Assembly (NCBI GenBank): GCA_034659475.1 | Contig: JAYEHK010000008.1 | Span: 1 to 6,665 of the forward strand | DNA: 6,665 nucleotides | Source: JAYEHK01 sp034659475 | GTDB taxonomy: Bacteria > Bacillota > Syntrophomonadia > Syntrophomonadales > Syntrophomonadaceae | Reading direction: 5' to 3' | Shown here: piece by piece, positions 1-6,665 of the stretch | Layout of the letters: each line of letters begins with the position of its first letter | How positions within the stretch are numbered: the first letter of the stretch is position 1 | Position numbers and translations under genes: made by a program | The notes under the pieces: generated by a model | The model's input: the letters and a program-made list of their open reading frames with translations, nothing else | Databases searched by the model: none | Told to the model about the DNA's origin: nothing

Positions 1-72
<72 letters not shown>

Positions 73-177
73 TACGTCGCATAATCTGTCTACTACGACA
101 CTAAATTTGTTAGGTTAATTATTTTTCTACTTTTTACGATATATATATAGGATGTTTTTGAAATAAGTCCGGAGTGG

Positions 178-1293
178 GTGATTGGATTGCGCAAGGTTCC
201 GCTTAGTTATGCCAGAGAAGGCATGTTTCTGGGGCGCAGTATTATAGATAGCGAAGGGCATATTTTACTCAAACGGGGTATAGAACTGGAAGAAATCTAT
301 ATTAATCGTTTGTATGATCTGGGGATTCATTATGTTTATGTCGTTGATAAAGCCCTTGGTGAAACCGATGAGATCGAAGATGTCATTTCGGAAGAAACCC
401 GTATAACAACGGTCAAAATGGTAAAGAAGACCTTCAGTCACTTGCAGGACCAAAGAAAAATTAACACCTCCGGTCTGCGCAAAGTAGTCAACAATATGTT
501 GGATGAAATCCTCGATAACACCAATGTGCTATTAAGCATCACAGATATATCAACTCTGAATGATTTCATTTTCTACCATTCCGTCAGCGTATGTACGCTT
601 TCCATCATGACGGGAATTACTCTTGGATATGATGATAATAAACTTCGGGATTTAGGAATCGGGGCTTTACTGCATGACATTGGCAAATCAAAGATTGATC
701 CAAACATTATCACTTCAACCGGCAGCCTTAATCAAGAAGAATCCGCCGTGCTGGCCACACACCCTGAACTGGGTTTTTCGATCATACGCAGCTATACAGA
801 TCTATCCCTTCTTTCCGCACACGTTGCCTTCCAGCATCATGAACGATGGGATGGGAAAGGGTATCCCAGACAACTGGCCGGAACCAACATACATGAATAC
901 GCTCGCATCGTGGCCGCAGCGAACATTTATGACGAGCTTATGGCAGAAAGGCCCAATAGGCCCCCTTATGAAGTAAATCAGGCCATCAATCTGATCAAAC
1001 GGATGTCTGGAATCTATTTCGATCCCAGGATTGTGACGGCAATGATTTCAAACATCGCGAGTTTCCCGGTTGGATGCATTATCAAACTCAATACCGGAGA
1101 TCTTGGAATTGTAATCAGGGTTAACAGCAGTGCGCCCCATCGCCCAGTCGTCAGAATTGTTTTTGATAAATTACTGCGCAGGATTAATCAACCACACGAA
1201 ATTGATCTGTCCCGCATGACAACAGTTTTTCCAGTACAGGTTCTAAGCGAACAAGAACTCAAAAAACTGCTGCCTCGTTCCAACGGAGAGTAG
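178..1293 (+). CDS. HD-GYP domain protein, probable cyclic-di-GMP phosphodiesterase
   Basis: A 371-residue cytoplasmic protein with no membrane segment. HD-GYP enzymes hydrolyse cyclic-di-GMP to pGpG or GMP at a metal centre. Residues 1-60 form an N-terminal region typical of Firmicutes HD-GYP proteins (RKVPLSYAREGMFLG). The catalytic domain spans about 115-295 and shows H134, the HD pair H166-D167 (LLHDIGK), H195 (THPELG), H220-H221 and the signature DGKGYP at 225-230. The usual VADvYDAL segment reads AANIYDEL, so the last Asp ligand of the HD fold is Asn249, and the following RPYR is changed to RPNRPPY. Activity is therefore likely but not certain. Residues 296-355 (FPVGCIIKL...GIVIRV...RPVVRIVFD) are the small beta-rich tail common in this subfamily. 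The start is uncertain. GTG178 lies only 3 nt after GGAG (171-174). TTG187, giving MRKVPL, is preceded by GGTGA (177-181) at 5 nt and may be the real start. The PAS-GGDEF gene follows after 14 bp, so the two are probably co-transcribed. Confidence 0.92.
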   Translation: MIGLRKVPLSYAREGMFLGRSIIDSEGHILLKRGIELEEIYINRLYDLGIHYVYVVDKALGETDEIEDVISEETRITTVKMVKKTFSHLQDQRKINTSGLRKVVNNMLDEILDNTNVLLSITDISTLNDFIFYHSVSVCTLSIMTGITLGYDDNKLRDLGIGALLHDIGKSKIDPNIITSTGSLNQEESAVLATHPELGFSIIRSYTDLSLLSAHVAFQHHERWDGKGYPRQLAGTNIHEYARIVAAANIYDELMAERPNRPPYEVNQAINLIKRMSGIYFDPRIVTAMISNIASFPVGCIIKLNTGDLGIVIRVNSSAPHRPVVRIVFDKLLRRINQPHEIDLSRMTTVFPVQVLSEQELKKLLPRSNGE

Positions 1294-1301
1294 GATGGTG
1301 A
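1292..1301 (+). promoter_or_regulatory. Ribosome binding site of the GGDEF gene
   Basis: AGGATGGTGA begins inside the TAG stop of the HD-GYP gene and lies 6 nt before the ATG at 1308. The overlap of the upstream stop with this site supports coupled translation of the two genes. An ATG inside the site, at 1295, is out of frame and soon meets a stop. Confidence 0.7.
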
Positions 1302-1307
1302 AAAAAT

Positions 1308-2675
1308 ATGTCTGTTAATAATGAAGAACAACTGAAATTCCTTCAAGAGGAAAACCTCTTACTCCGCGAACAGGTCAGACGAATGGAGAAAGAAAAAGAA
1401 ACAGCCAGAACAAATTCTCAGCGCCGCACTGAATTTATGCAAATAATTAATATGATTACGTACTCCACCGATTTAGATTCCATTCCCCTTTCCGTTCGGG
1501 GTGCAGTAGAGGAACTCACCGGTTATACAGAAAATGACTTTCTAAACGGAACTGTGCAATGGGAAAAGATTATACATCCTGAAGATCTTCCCCAGTTTAA
1601 AGCCTGCATTCATAAAATCCTGGAAGGCCAGAACCTTAACGAAGCCATGGAATACCGAATTATTTCAGGGGAAGGTCAGACTTACTGGCTGAATGACAGT
1701 GCTTTACTGGTTCAGGATCAGGAAAACACCCCCACTGCCATCGAAGGTCTGGTAATGGATGTCACCCGTCGTAAAATGGCTGAAGACGACTTCCGCGAAC
1801 GAGAAGCACACCTGGACAGTATACTGAATTCTGTTCAGGATGTTATCTGGTCGGTAACACCTGATACCTTTGAACTGCTGTACATTAACCCTGCAGCAGA
1901 GAAAGTATATGGTTATACCCTGGAAGAAATATATGATCTTGCAAATTCCAATGACCCCCGACTCGACTTTCATAACGAAATGCTTTTAGAGAATTTTGCT
2001 ACCCTTCTGCAGTGTGGTTGGTTCGAAAAAGAATACCGCATCCCCCAGCCTTCAGGAGGAAGTCGCTGGTTGCGCCGACGTGCCCATTTTGCCAGAGATG
2101 CACACGGGGTCCTGGCGCGAATCGATGGGATCGACACTGATATTACCGCCCGTAAACACGCAGAAGAAAGATTAAAATACATTAGCCTGCACGACAGTCT
2201 TACTGGACTCTATAATCGATTTTATTTTGAAAATCAAATGCACCTTTTGGAGAAAGTTGATACTTCAGCAATTGGCCTGATTGTATGTGACATCGATGGT
2301 CTTAAAATGGTCAACGATAATATGGGACATGAAGCAGGGGATCAGCTATTGATTCTATGTGCTCGCATGCTTCAGGAATCCTTCCCTGAAGATACCATGA
2401 TTTCGAGAATTGGCGGCGATGAATTTACCGTTCTTTTAAAGGATGTGACGCTGGAAAAGATTCAATCATATATGGCTGACATGAAATACAAAACAACCGA
2501 ACACAATCTCTCTCATCCCCAGTTTCCTATCAGTATGTCGATCGGTCACGCCTTGAAAAATACGGCCAAATTCTCCATCAATGATCTATTTCGAGAGGCT
2601 GATAATAGGATGTACGCACAGAAGCCCTTTAATCATGCAGCATTTCAAAAGCTATGGAATCAGCGAAACATTTAA
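1308..2675 (+). CDS. PAS-PAS-GGDEF protein, probable diguanylate cyclase
   Basis: A 455-residue soluble sensor enzyme; GGDEF domains make cyclic-di-GMP from two GTP. Residues 5-40 are charged and heptad-like, probably a coiled coil for dimerisation. PAS domain 1 covers about 45-155 (ending IEGLVMDVTRRK) and PAS domain 2 about 165-285 (ending IDGIDTDITARK). Both endings are the usual PAS-to-next-domain linker, so a signal sensed in the cytoplasm is likely; the ligand is unknown. The GGDEF domain runs from about 290 to 437, with DSLTGLYNR (296-304), metal-binding D328 and D330 in CDIDGLKMVND, GHEAGDQLL, the active-site GGDEF at 369-373, and a normal ADNRMY end. The RxxD inhibitory site is absent: the four residues at its place are PEDT. 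No membrane segment is seen. The gene follows the HD-GYP gene by 14 bp, so one transcript probably encodes both a maker and a breaker of cyclic-di-GMP. Confidence 0.94.
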   Translation: MSVNNEEQLKFLQEENLLLREQVRRMEKEKETARTNSQRRTEFMQIINMITYSTDLDSIPLSVRGAVEELTGYTENDFLNGTVQWEKIIHPEDLPQFKACIHKILEGQNLNEAMEYRIISGEGQTYWLNDSALLVQDQENTPTAIEGLVMDVTRRKMAEDDFREREAHLDSILNSVQDVIWSVTPDTFELLYINPAAEKVYGYTLEEIYDLANSNDPRLDFHNEMLLENFATLLQCGWFEKEYRIPQPSGGSRWLRRRAHFARDAHGVLARIDGIDTDITARKHAEERLKYISLHDSLTGLYNRFYFENQMHLLEKVDTSAIGLIVCDIDGLKMVNDNMGHEAGDQLLILCARMLQESFPEDTMISRIGGDEFTVLLKDVTLEKIQSYMADMKYKTTEHNLSHPQFPISMSIGHALKNTAKFSINDLFREADNRMYAQKPFNHAAFQKLWNQRNI

Positions 2676-2713
2676 CCCATGCAACACCACTCACCACCCT
2701 GGATGTTGCCCAC

Positions 2714-3553
2714 TTAAATGTCCTCAAAAAGAGGTAACAAAGAGTCTTTTTCTATCTGCCAGATTCCCTCCGAGTTAATCATATTGATCGTTGCTTTTTT
2801 CCGAAGAATTTGCGGTGAATCCTTATAGCTAATTCTAATATCCAAAAAATACTTTTTCTCATCAACCTTTTGCAGGTTAAGCACCTGAACAGAATGTATG
2901 GTGAATATCTTACTTAGTAAAGCGGTATCTGGCCTGTGAATTATTCTTCGGGGAATCGAGTGGTCCCCCTGATTGATCGCAGTAAATAATACCTCTAAAG
3001 TTTTTTGTGGTCCCATGGCCATTAATCTTGGTCCAATCTGGTCCGCTGCTTTCCATACCATGATTTGATGCGCCAGGTCTAGTTTTCGACTGCCATGTGT
3101 TGTACTGTCCATAAAATGAATACAAAAATGTCCATTAAAGTTATTCCCCTGAATAGCCCCTGCACCATGTGGCATGCAAGCCATTGATCCTGCAATTTGC
3201 TGTCCATCTTCAAGCTTTACAGCAACAGCCCTGCGCCGCCAACTCCATCCTCCACAGATTTCCTTCATTGTCGCTGTGTCTGCAGCCGTTAATGGTTGCA
3301 CATCCGCATGATACTGCCCGGCACGTCGCTGAACCCGAAACCATTTATGCGAGTCATAATCAATAACCGTCGCCTCTGCATACAACGGAAACCTTTCCTT
3401 CACTTCATTCCATGCGAGTAACGATCCGCACACATCTTGTGGCTGCCTATTTTCGCTACCTTGTTCGATACCGATTTTAAATATAATTGGAAGAAAGATA
3501 AACACAAAACCCGCAACCAGTCTGTTACGGGTTTTGTGTAAATTAATTATCAT
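2714..3553 (-). CDS. Membrane-anchored protein with GHFCIHF/THG domain, function unassigned
   Basis: A 279-residue protein. Residues 1-11 are basic and 12-29 hydrophobic (VAGFVFIFLPII), giving a probable signal anchor with the remainder outside the membrane; I see no clear cleavage site. The central domain, about 60-175, has conserved-looking blocks: YHADVQPLTAADT (81-93), GGWSWRRRAVAV (101-112), MPHG (127-130), GHFCIHF (141-147), THG (152-154) and AHQ (161-163). I recall similar domains (HADvEPLT, GGrWSW, MPHG, GHFCIHF, THG, HQ) in other Firmicutes proteins but cannot give a family name. The order His129, His142, Cys144, His146 resembles the H...[ST]HGC active site of YkuD L,D-transpeptidases; this is inference. 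Residues 183-279 look like a small separate domain, possibly NTF2-like. The ATG has GGAG 4 nt upstream inside a purine-rich tract with six consecutive G. A strong hairpin covers codons 5-18. It is the last of three co-directional genes and ends 38 bp from the convergent GGDEF gene. Confidence 0.85.
   Translation of the reverse strand: MIINLHKTRNRLVAGFVFIFLPIIFKIGIEQGSENRQPQDVCGSLLAWNEVKERFPLYAEATVIDYDSHKWFRVQRRAGQYHADVQPLTAADTATMKEICGGWSWRRRAVAVKLEDGQQIAGSMACMPHGAGAIQGNNFNGHFCIHFMDSTTHGSRKLDLAHQIMVWKAADQIGPRLMAMGPQKTLEVLFTAINQGDHSIPRRIIHRPDTALLSKIFTIHSVQVLNLQKVDEKKYFLDIRISYKDSPQILRKKATINMINSEGIWQIEKDSLLPLFEDI
3502..3539 (-). terminator. 38-nt hairpin in codons 5-18, terminator or attenuator-like
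   Basis: The arms ACACAAAACCCG (plus strand 3502-3513) and CGGGTTTTGTGT (3528-3539) are perfect 12-bp inverted repeats. In the minus-strand transcript the stem continues through a G-U wobble (3514/3527) and three more pairs (3515-3517 with 3524-3526), giving 16 pairs and a 6-nt loop. In a plus-strand transcript the wobble becomes a C-A mismatch, so the structure favours the sense strand of the gene. The core has AAAA before CCCG and TTTT after CGGG, as in many intrinsic terminators, and the downstream sequence is T-rich (TTTATCTTTCTT), though not a clean T-tract. Its place within the start of the gene suggests attenuation, or termination of the upstream genes. Confidence 0.6.
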
Positions 3554-3645
3554 TTCGCTCCCCCCTCACCTTACATATATGAAGGAAGCACATAAAGAAG
3601 AACAACCTCAGCAAACACAAGAACCGTTCCCGCATCTGCCCCCTA

Positions 3646-3672
3646 ATTATAGGGTTTTCTTTACATTTTCAA
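3646..3672 (-). promoter_or_regulatory. Possible sigma-A-type promoter for the unassigned gene
   Basis: On the minus strand TTGAAA (3672-3667) and an exact TATAAT (3651-3646) are separated by 15 nt, shorter than the usual 16-18. It overlaps the 3' end of the hydrolase gene. Transcription from here would begin near 3638 and give a leader of about 85 nt before the ATG at 3553, with the hairpin just after it. The call rests on two hexamers only. Confidence 0.3.
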
Positions 3673-4528
3673 TAAGTAATTGCATGGAAACAAGCATCAT
3701 ATCAGAAGGATAATAAGACAGCGGTGCTTCGATATAACGATTAAACATTTCTTCTGCCAGCGCTTTTTCGTCTATTCCCTTTTCCAGGCTATTCTTTACA
3801 ATCTCATACGCCTGCTCTGCTGCCTCCAGACTCTGCTGATAAAACGTTCCTACTGCTGCTCCTTCAGGGACATCCCCGTGAGCCACGCCAGCTATCCTCG
3901 TCGGGTAAGACATCAGTTTTTGAATTGTATTCATATACAGTCCATAATCCTGGAAAAATACCGGTGACATTTGGCCAGTATCTGATCGAAAACCTGCCGC
4001 ATCAGAGATCAGCATTACCTGCTCTTCTTCCACATAGGCAGCCATAGAACAAGCACTATGTCCTGGTGCATCCAGAAACTTCAACTGCAAACCATCTCCC
4101 AGCCGAAGGGAATCTCCTTCTCCGACAACGAGATCAATCTCAACGGTTTCACCCTGAAAAGCTTCTGGCTTTTCATCGATCAAACCCTCTCTTAGATAAG
4201 ATTCCGTTACAACCACATCGTAATCAAACATCATCTTTACGATACGCTCTTTTGACATCAATTTTTGGGCCACCTGACTACCGACCACCTGTGCTTCAGG
4301 AAAAAGTTTTTTCAGCTGGGAAATCCCACACATGTGATCAAAATGACTGTGCAGCATCACAATATATTTAATATCCGGTTTATCCTCAACCTCTGCCCAC
4401 TGTTTTGCAAAGATCACAGCCCCTGCACTCGTGCCACACTCTACCAGTGCCGCTTCTTTACCCCCAACGACATAAAAATTACAGAATCCGTCTCCTAATA
4501 ATCCCACCTGATCTGTTAACTTCTTCAT
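3647..4528 (-). CDS. Metallo-beta-lactamase-fold metal-dependent hydrolase
   Basis: A 293-residue cytoplasmic protein without signal peptide or membrane segment. The metallo-beta-lactamase fold is shown by the metal-binding set in order: HSHFDH at 60-65 (H60, H62, D64, H65), H157 in APGHS, D176 in ISDAAG and H217 in VAHGD. All ligands for a two-metal site are present, so a working hydrolase is expected, but the substrate cannot be told from sequence; members act on thioesters, lactones, phosphodiesters and other bonds. No flavodoxin, rhodanese or nucleic-acid-processing extension is present. The tail from about 225 to 293 is largely helical (QQSLEAAEQAYEIVKNSLEKG) and is likely a helical cap or dimer region. 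The ATG has an ideal GGAGGAATAG site (GGAGG at 4540-4536). It lies 76 bp after the chemotaxis gene and 93 bp before the unassigned gene, so co-transcription is possible but not evident. Confidence 0.92.
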   Translation of the reverse strand: MKKLTDQVGLLGDGFCNFYVVGGKEAALVECGTSAGAVIFAKQWAEVEDKPDIKYIVMLHSHFDHMCGISQLKKLFPEAQVVGSQVAQKLMSKERIVKMMFDYDVVVTESYLREGLIDEKPEAFQGETVEIDLVVGEGDSLRLGDGLQLKFLDAPGHSACSMAAYVEEEQVMLISDAAGFRSDTGQMSPVFFQDYGLYMNTIQKLMSYPTRIAGVAHGDVPEGAAVGTFYQQSLEAAEQAYEIVKNSLEKGIDEKALAEEMFNRYIEAPLSYYPSDMMLVSMQLLIENVKKTL

Positions 4529-4604
4529 TGCTATTCCTCCAGTCGTTTGCTCCTGATTACTTACCTAATTCTCGATCGGCAGGCCAATCAAATAAACTCT
4601 TAAC

Positions 4605-6608
4605 TTAATCGTCGAGGGTTTTGAACTGTGCCATAATTTTGTCTAAAGAGTTAGCATTTTCAGCCATTCTTTGCGCCGCCTCATTAATTTGAACAGCCAC
4701 GCGGGTGGCATTTTCAGCTCCTTTAGCAATCTCTTGCGTACCAGCCGTGGATTGTTCAATGGTTGAAGCTGTAGATTCCATGGAGTTAATAATTTCAGTT
4801 ACTGTTGCCGCCACATTCTGACGAGTCTTCTGAACACCCTCAACCATCTGTACAATCATTGCACTATCCTCTTTGTACTGTTTCCCTACATGTCCAATAT
4901 AATCATACCCCGGTAATACCTTTTGATTAATAAATGCTAACAGATCCTGACTGTTTTTCAAGAGCTCCTGCACTGCTTCCTGCACCTGCATGGTGAGTTT
5001 TTGAATGTCGGCAACGGTCAGGGAAGAATTCTCAGCCAGTTTTCGCACTTCTTCCGCTACAACCGCAAAGCCCCTCCCCTGTTCCCCTGCACGGGCTGCT
5101 TCAATGGCGGCATTCAGCGCAAGAAGATTGGTTTGTTCAGCAATACCACTTATGTTCTCTGCCAGGCTTGAGATCTCCTCGACTACTTTTACTTTGCTCA
5201 TGGCATGCTGAACTTTCTGTTCAATGTCTGTATAGAGCATAGTGGTTTCATCCATTGCAACTGCTGCAGTTTTTTGTACTTTTTCAGCCCGCTGCTCGAT
5301 CGCTTCAGCGTGCTCTAATTCTTGCTTTATTTCCTGATTCAGATTCTGAAACATGTTCTGAATTTCCATTCCTGATGCATTAATCTCCTGCGTAGCTGCA
5401 GAAATCTCCTGCATACCGGCGGCAATTTCTTCGGTTGAGGCAGAGAGTTCCTGCATAGTAGACGCAATACTCCCACCCTGATTGAGCAGTTCTTCGCTGA
5501 AATCCACATTCTCCTGTGTTGATCTCCTTATTCGTCGAACAGTCTTGCTTAGATTTGTATTTATCGCATTAAACGCTCGAGACAGAGCACCAATTTCATC
5601 TTCCCGTTCGACCCATTCTTTAGGCAGAATGCCGGTAAAATCAGCCTGTGCCATCTCCCCTTCTGCCTGCTTAGAAGCCACCACAATCGGCCTGGCAATT
5701 CTTCGTCCAATCAGGGAAGAAAATACTAGCCCAATGCCTAGAAGTAACACCGTCAGGATAATTAAAATATTTCGCAAACTATATATCTCTTTTAAAGCTT
5801 CCTTGTCATCGATAAGCACCCCAATGGACCAATCTGTACCTGTAATCGGACAATATGCCAGATGCTTTTTCTTCCCTTCATAGGTATAGATGTCATACCC
5901 TTCTTCTCCTTTAATCATTTCCTGCTCAATGAAAGCAAGGGAAGCAAATTCCTCATTCTTTTCTGCGTTTTTAATTGCGTTGTCCTGGTTTAGAACCAGC
6001 TCCTTGACAGGATTCGCTATAGTTGTACCCTGTCCATTAATAACAAAAACATATCCTGTCTGTCCAATTTCAATTTCTTTGATGATTTGATTGAGGTTAT
6101 CTGCCTTCAAAGCCCCTACCAAAACACCTTGAATTTGGTTGTCTTTTTCAATAGGACTGGCAACGTAGATCACCATATCCTTAATAGACGTGCTCCATTC
6201 AGGATCGGACAGGGTTGTTTTACCACTCAAAGCCTGTAAGAAATAATCTTGATCACTAATGTTAACCCTTAAATTATCTGAAAAACGTAATTGTCCATCT
6301 GATTCGGCTATCCCCATTTGAACATAGCCCTGGTTTTTGAGTTCTTGCTCAAGGGCAGGAAACTGTGTCTCCCAGTCCATTGTCTTTATCACATTGCGAT
6401 TGGCAATGGTTTTTATTAGTTGCACATTTGCCTCAACATCCCGGGCAATCAGTTTGGAACTGTCATGTGCCCGATCTGATAATTTACTGACTATTCCCTT
6501 GGTTGCATTTGTGTAAGCAAGATGTGTACCCAGAACCCCTAAAACTAAACAAATGATAAGAATCAAGCTGCCAAAATAAAGCATCAGTCGATTAGAAATA
6601 CTTTTCAT
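4605..6608 (-). CDS. Methyl-accepting chemotaxis protein, dCache-HAMP type
   Basis: From ATG 6608 this is a complete 667-residue transmembrane receptor (residue numbers from this start). The N-terminal segment 9-31 is membrane helix 1. The extracellular region, about 34-275, looks like a double Cache sensor (SDGQLRFSDNLRVNISDQDYF, then GQTGYVFVINGQGTTIANP), a type that binds small organic ligands; the ligand is not predictable. Membrane helix 2 is 280-301, followed by a HAMP domain to about 355. The signalling domain, about 375-660, carries the highly conserved tip at 488-526 (GIAEQTNLLALNAAIEAARAGEQGRGFAVVAEEVRKLAE), which contacts CheA and CheW. No CheR-binding pentapeptide is seen at the C terminus, which ends FKTLDD. 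The reading frame stays open to the window edge (ATG at 6665), but ATG 6608 is chosen because GGAGGGG (6621-6615) sits 6 nt before it and the protein then starts MKSISNRL, a normal basic lead before the membrane helix. Confidence 0.94.
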   Translation of the reverse strand: MKSISNRLMLYFGSLILIICLVLGVLGTHLAYTNATKGIVSKLSDRAHDSSKLIARDVEANVQLIKTIANRNVIKTMDWETQFPALEQELKNQGYVQMGIAESDGQLRFSDNLRVNISDQDYFLQALSGKTTLSDPEWSTSIKDMVIYVASPIEKDNQIQGVLVGALKADNLNQIIKEIEIGQTGYVFVINGQGTTIANPVKELVLNQDNAIKNAEKNEEFASLAFIEQEMIKGEEGYDIYTYEGKKKHLAYCPITGTDWSIGVLIDDKEALKEIYSLRNILIILTVLLLGIGLVFSSLIGRRIARPIVVASKQAEGEMAQADFTGILPKEWVEREDEIGALSRAFNAINTNLSKTVRRIRRSTQENVDFSEELLNQGGSIASTMQELSASTEEIAAGMQEISAATQEINASGMEIQNMFQNLNQEIKQELEHAEAIEQRAEKVQKTAAVAMDETTMLYTDIEQKVQHAMSKVKVVEEISSLAENISGIAEQTNLLALNAAIEAARAGEQGRGFAVVAEEVRKLAENSSLTVADIQKLTMQVQEAVQELLKNSQDLLAFINQKVLPGYDYIGHVGKQYKEDSAMIVQMVEGVQKTRQNVAATVTEIINSMESTASTIEQSTAGTQEIAKGAENATRVAVQINEAAQRMAENANSLDKIMAQFKTLDD

Positions 6609-6614
6609 CCAAAT

Positions 6615-6621
6615 CCCCTCC
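6615..6621 (-). promoter_or_regulatory. Ribosome binding site fixing the chemotaxis receptor start
   Basis: GGAGGGG on the minus strand lies 6 nt upstream of ATG 6608. The in-frame ATGs at 6623 and 6665 are less likely: the first overlaps this site, and the second would add a hydrophobic stretch (VVLFSIIIV) unlike the usual receptor N terminus. The 57 bp from here to the window edge show no promoter I can support. Confidence 0.8.
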
Positions 6622-6665
6622 ATTACTCTATCAACTATTATGATCGAAAACAAAACGACCCTCAT

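Noticed and set aside
73..177. Promoter for the cyclic-di-GMP pair, including an AT dinucleotide run at 139-149
   Set aside because: TATATA hexamers are present, but no acceptable -35 lies at 16-18 bp. No sigma-28, sigma-54 or cyclic-di-GMP riboswitch pattern could be supported.
674..976. Open frame of 100 codons on the plus strand within the HD-GYP gene
   Set aside because: It overlaps the catalytic HD-GYP core in another frame, has no good ribosome site and its product has no recognisable features.
3641..3661. CCCTA/TAGGG stem followed by TTTTCTTT, terminator-like on the plus strand
   Set aside because: The stem is five pairs and no plus-strand gene ends nearby. It overlaps the end of the minus-strand hydrolase gene and the candidate TATAAT.
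4565..4595. Hairpin in the gap after the chemotaxis gene (GATTGG with CCGATC on the minus strand)
   Set aside because: Only six pairs including a G-U, and no T-tract follows, so it does not qualify as a terminator.
5482..5883. Open frame of 133 codons on the plus strand opposite the chemotaxis gene
   Set aside because: It is antisense to the HAMP and second membrane helix region of a well-supported gene. Its Ser- and Arg-rich product is typical of a shadow frame.

Overview
The window looks like chromosomal DNA of a motile, low-to-moderate GC Gram-positive-lineage bacterium (Firmicutes/Bacillota, most likely an anaerobic Clostridia or Negativicutes member). This rests on strong GGAG/GGAGG ribosome binding sites, the style of the HD-GYP and PAS-GGDEF proteins, a dCache-type methyl-accepting chemotaxis protein, and a membrane-anchored protein carrying a GHFCIHF/THG domain that I associate with Firmicutes. 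Genus cannot be decided from the sequence alone.

Layout: positions 1-72 are a tandem array of 8-bp units cut by the left window edge. A plus-strand pair follows: an HD-GYP protein (178-1293, cyclic-di-GMP phosphodiesterase family) and, 14 bp later, a PAS-PAS-GGDEF protein (1308-2675, diguanylate cyclase family). They converge, with 38 bp between stop codons, on three minus-strand genes. In transcription order these are a methyl-accepting chemotaxis protein (6608-4605), a metallo-beta-lactamase-fold hydrolase (4528-3647) and a membrane-anchored protein of unassigned function (3553-2714).

The plus-strand pair puts opposing cyclic-di-GMP enzyme families in one probable transcript. The GGDEF protein has an intact catalytic motif but no RxxD inhibitory site. 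The HD-GYP protein has most metal ligands but Asn where the last conserved Asp of the HD fold normally lies. The minus-strand genes are co-directional with 76 and 93 bp gaps, so they could be one transcript, but their functions are not clearly connected.

The two least ordinary signals are in and around the unassigned gene. One is a 38-nt hairpin lying inside codons 5-18, continuous only in the sense transcript. The other is a His/Cys motif that resembles, but does not match, the active site of YkuD-type L,D-transpeptidases. I see no mobile element, CRISPR array, tRNA, rRNA or recognised riboswitch, and no convincing case for a wholly new multi-gene system.
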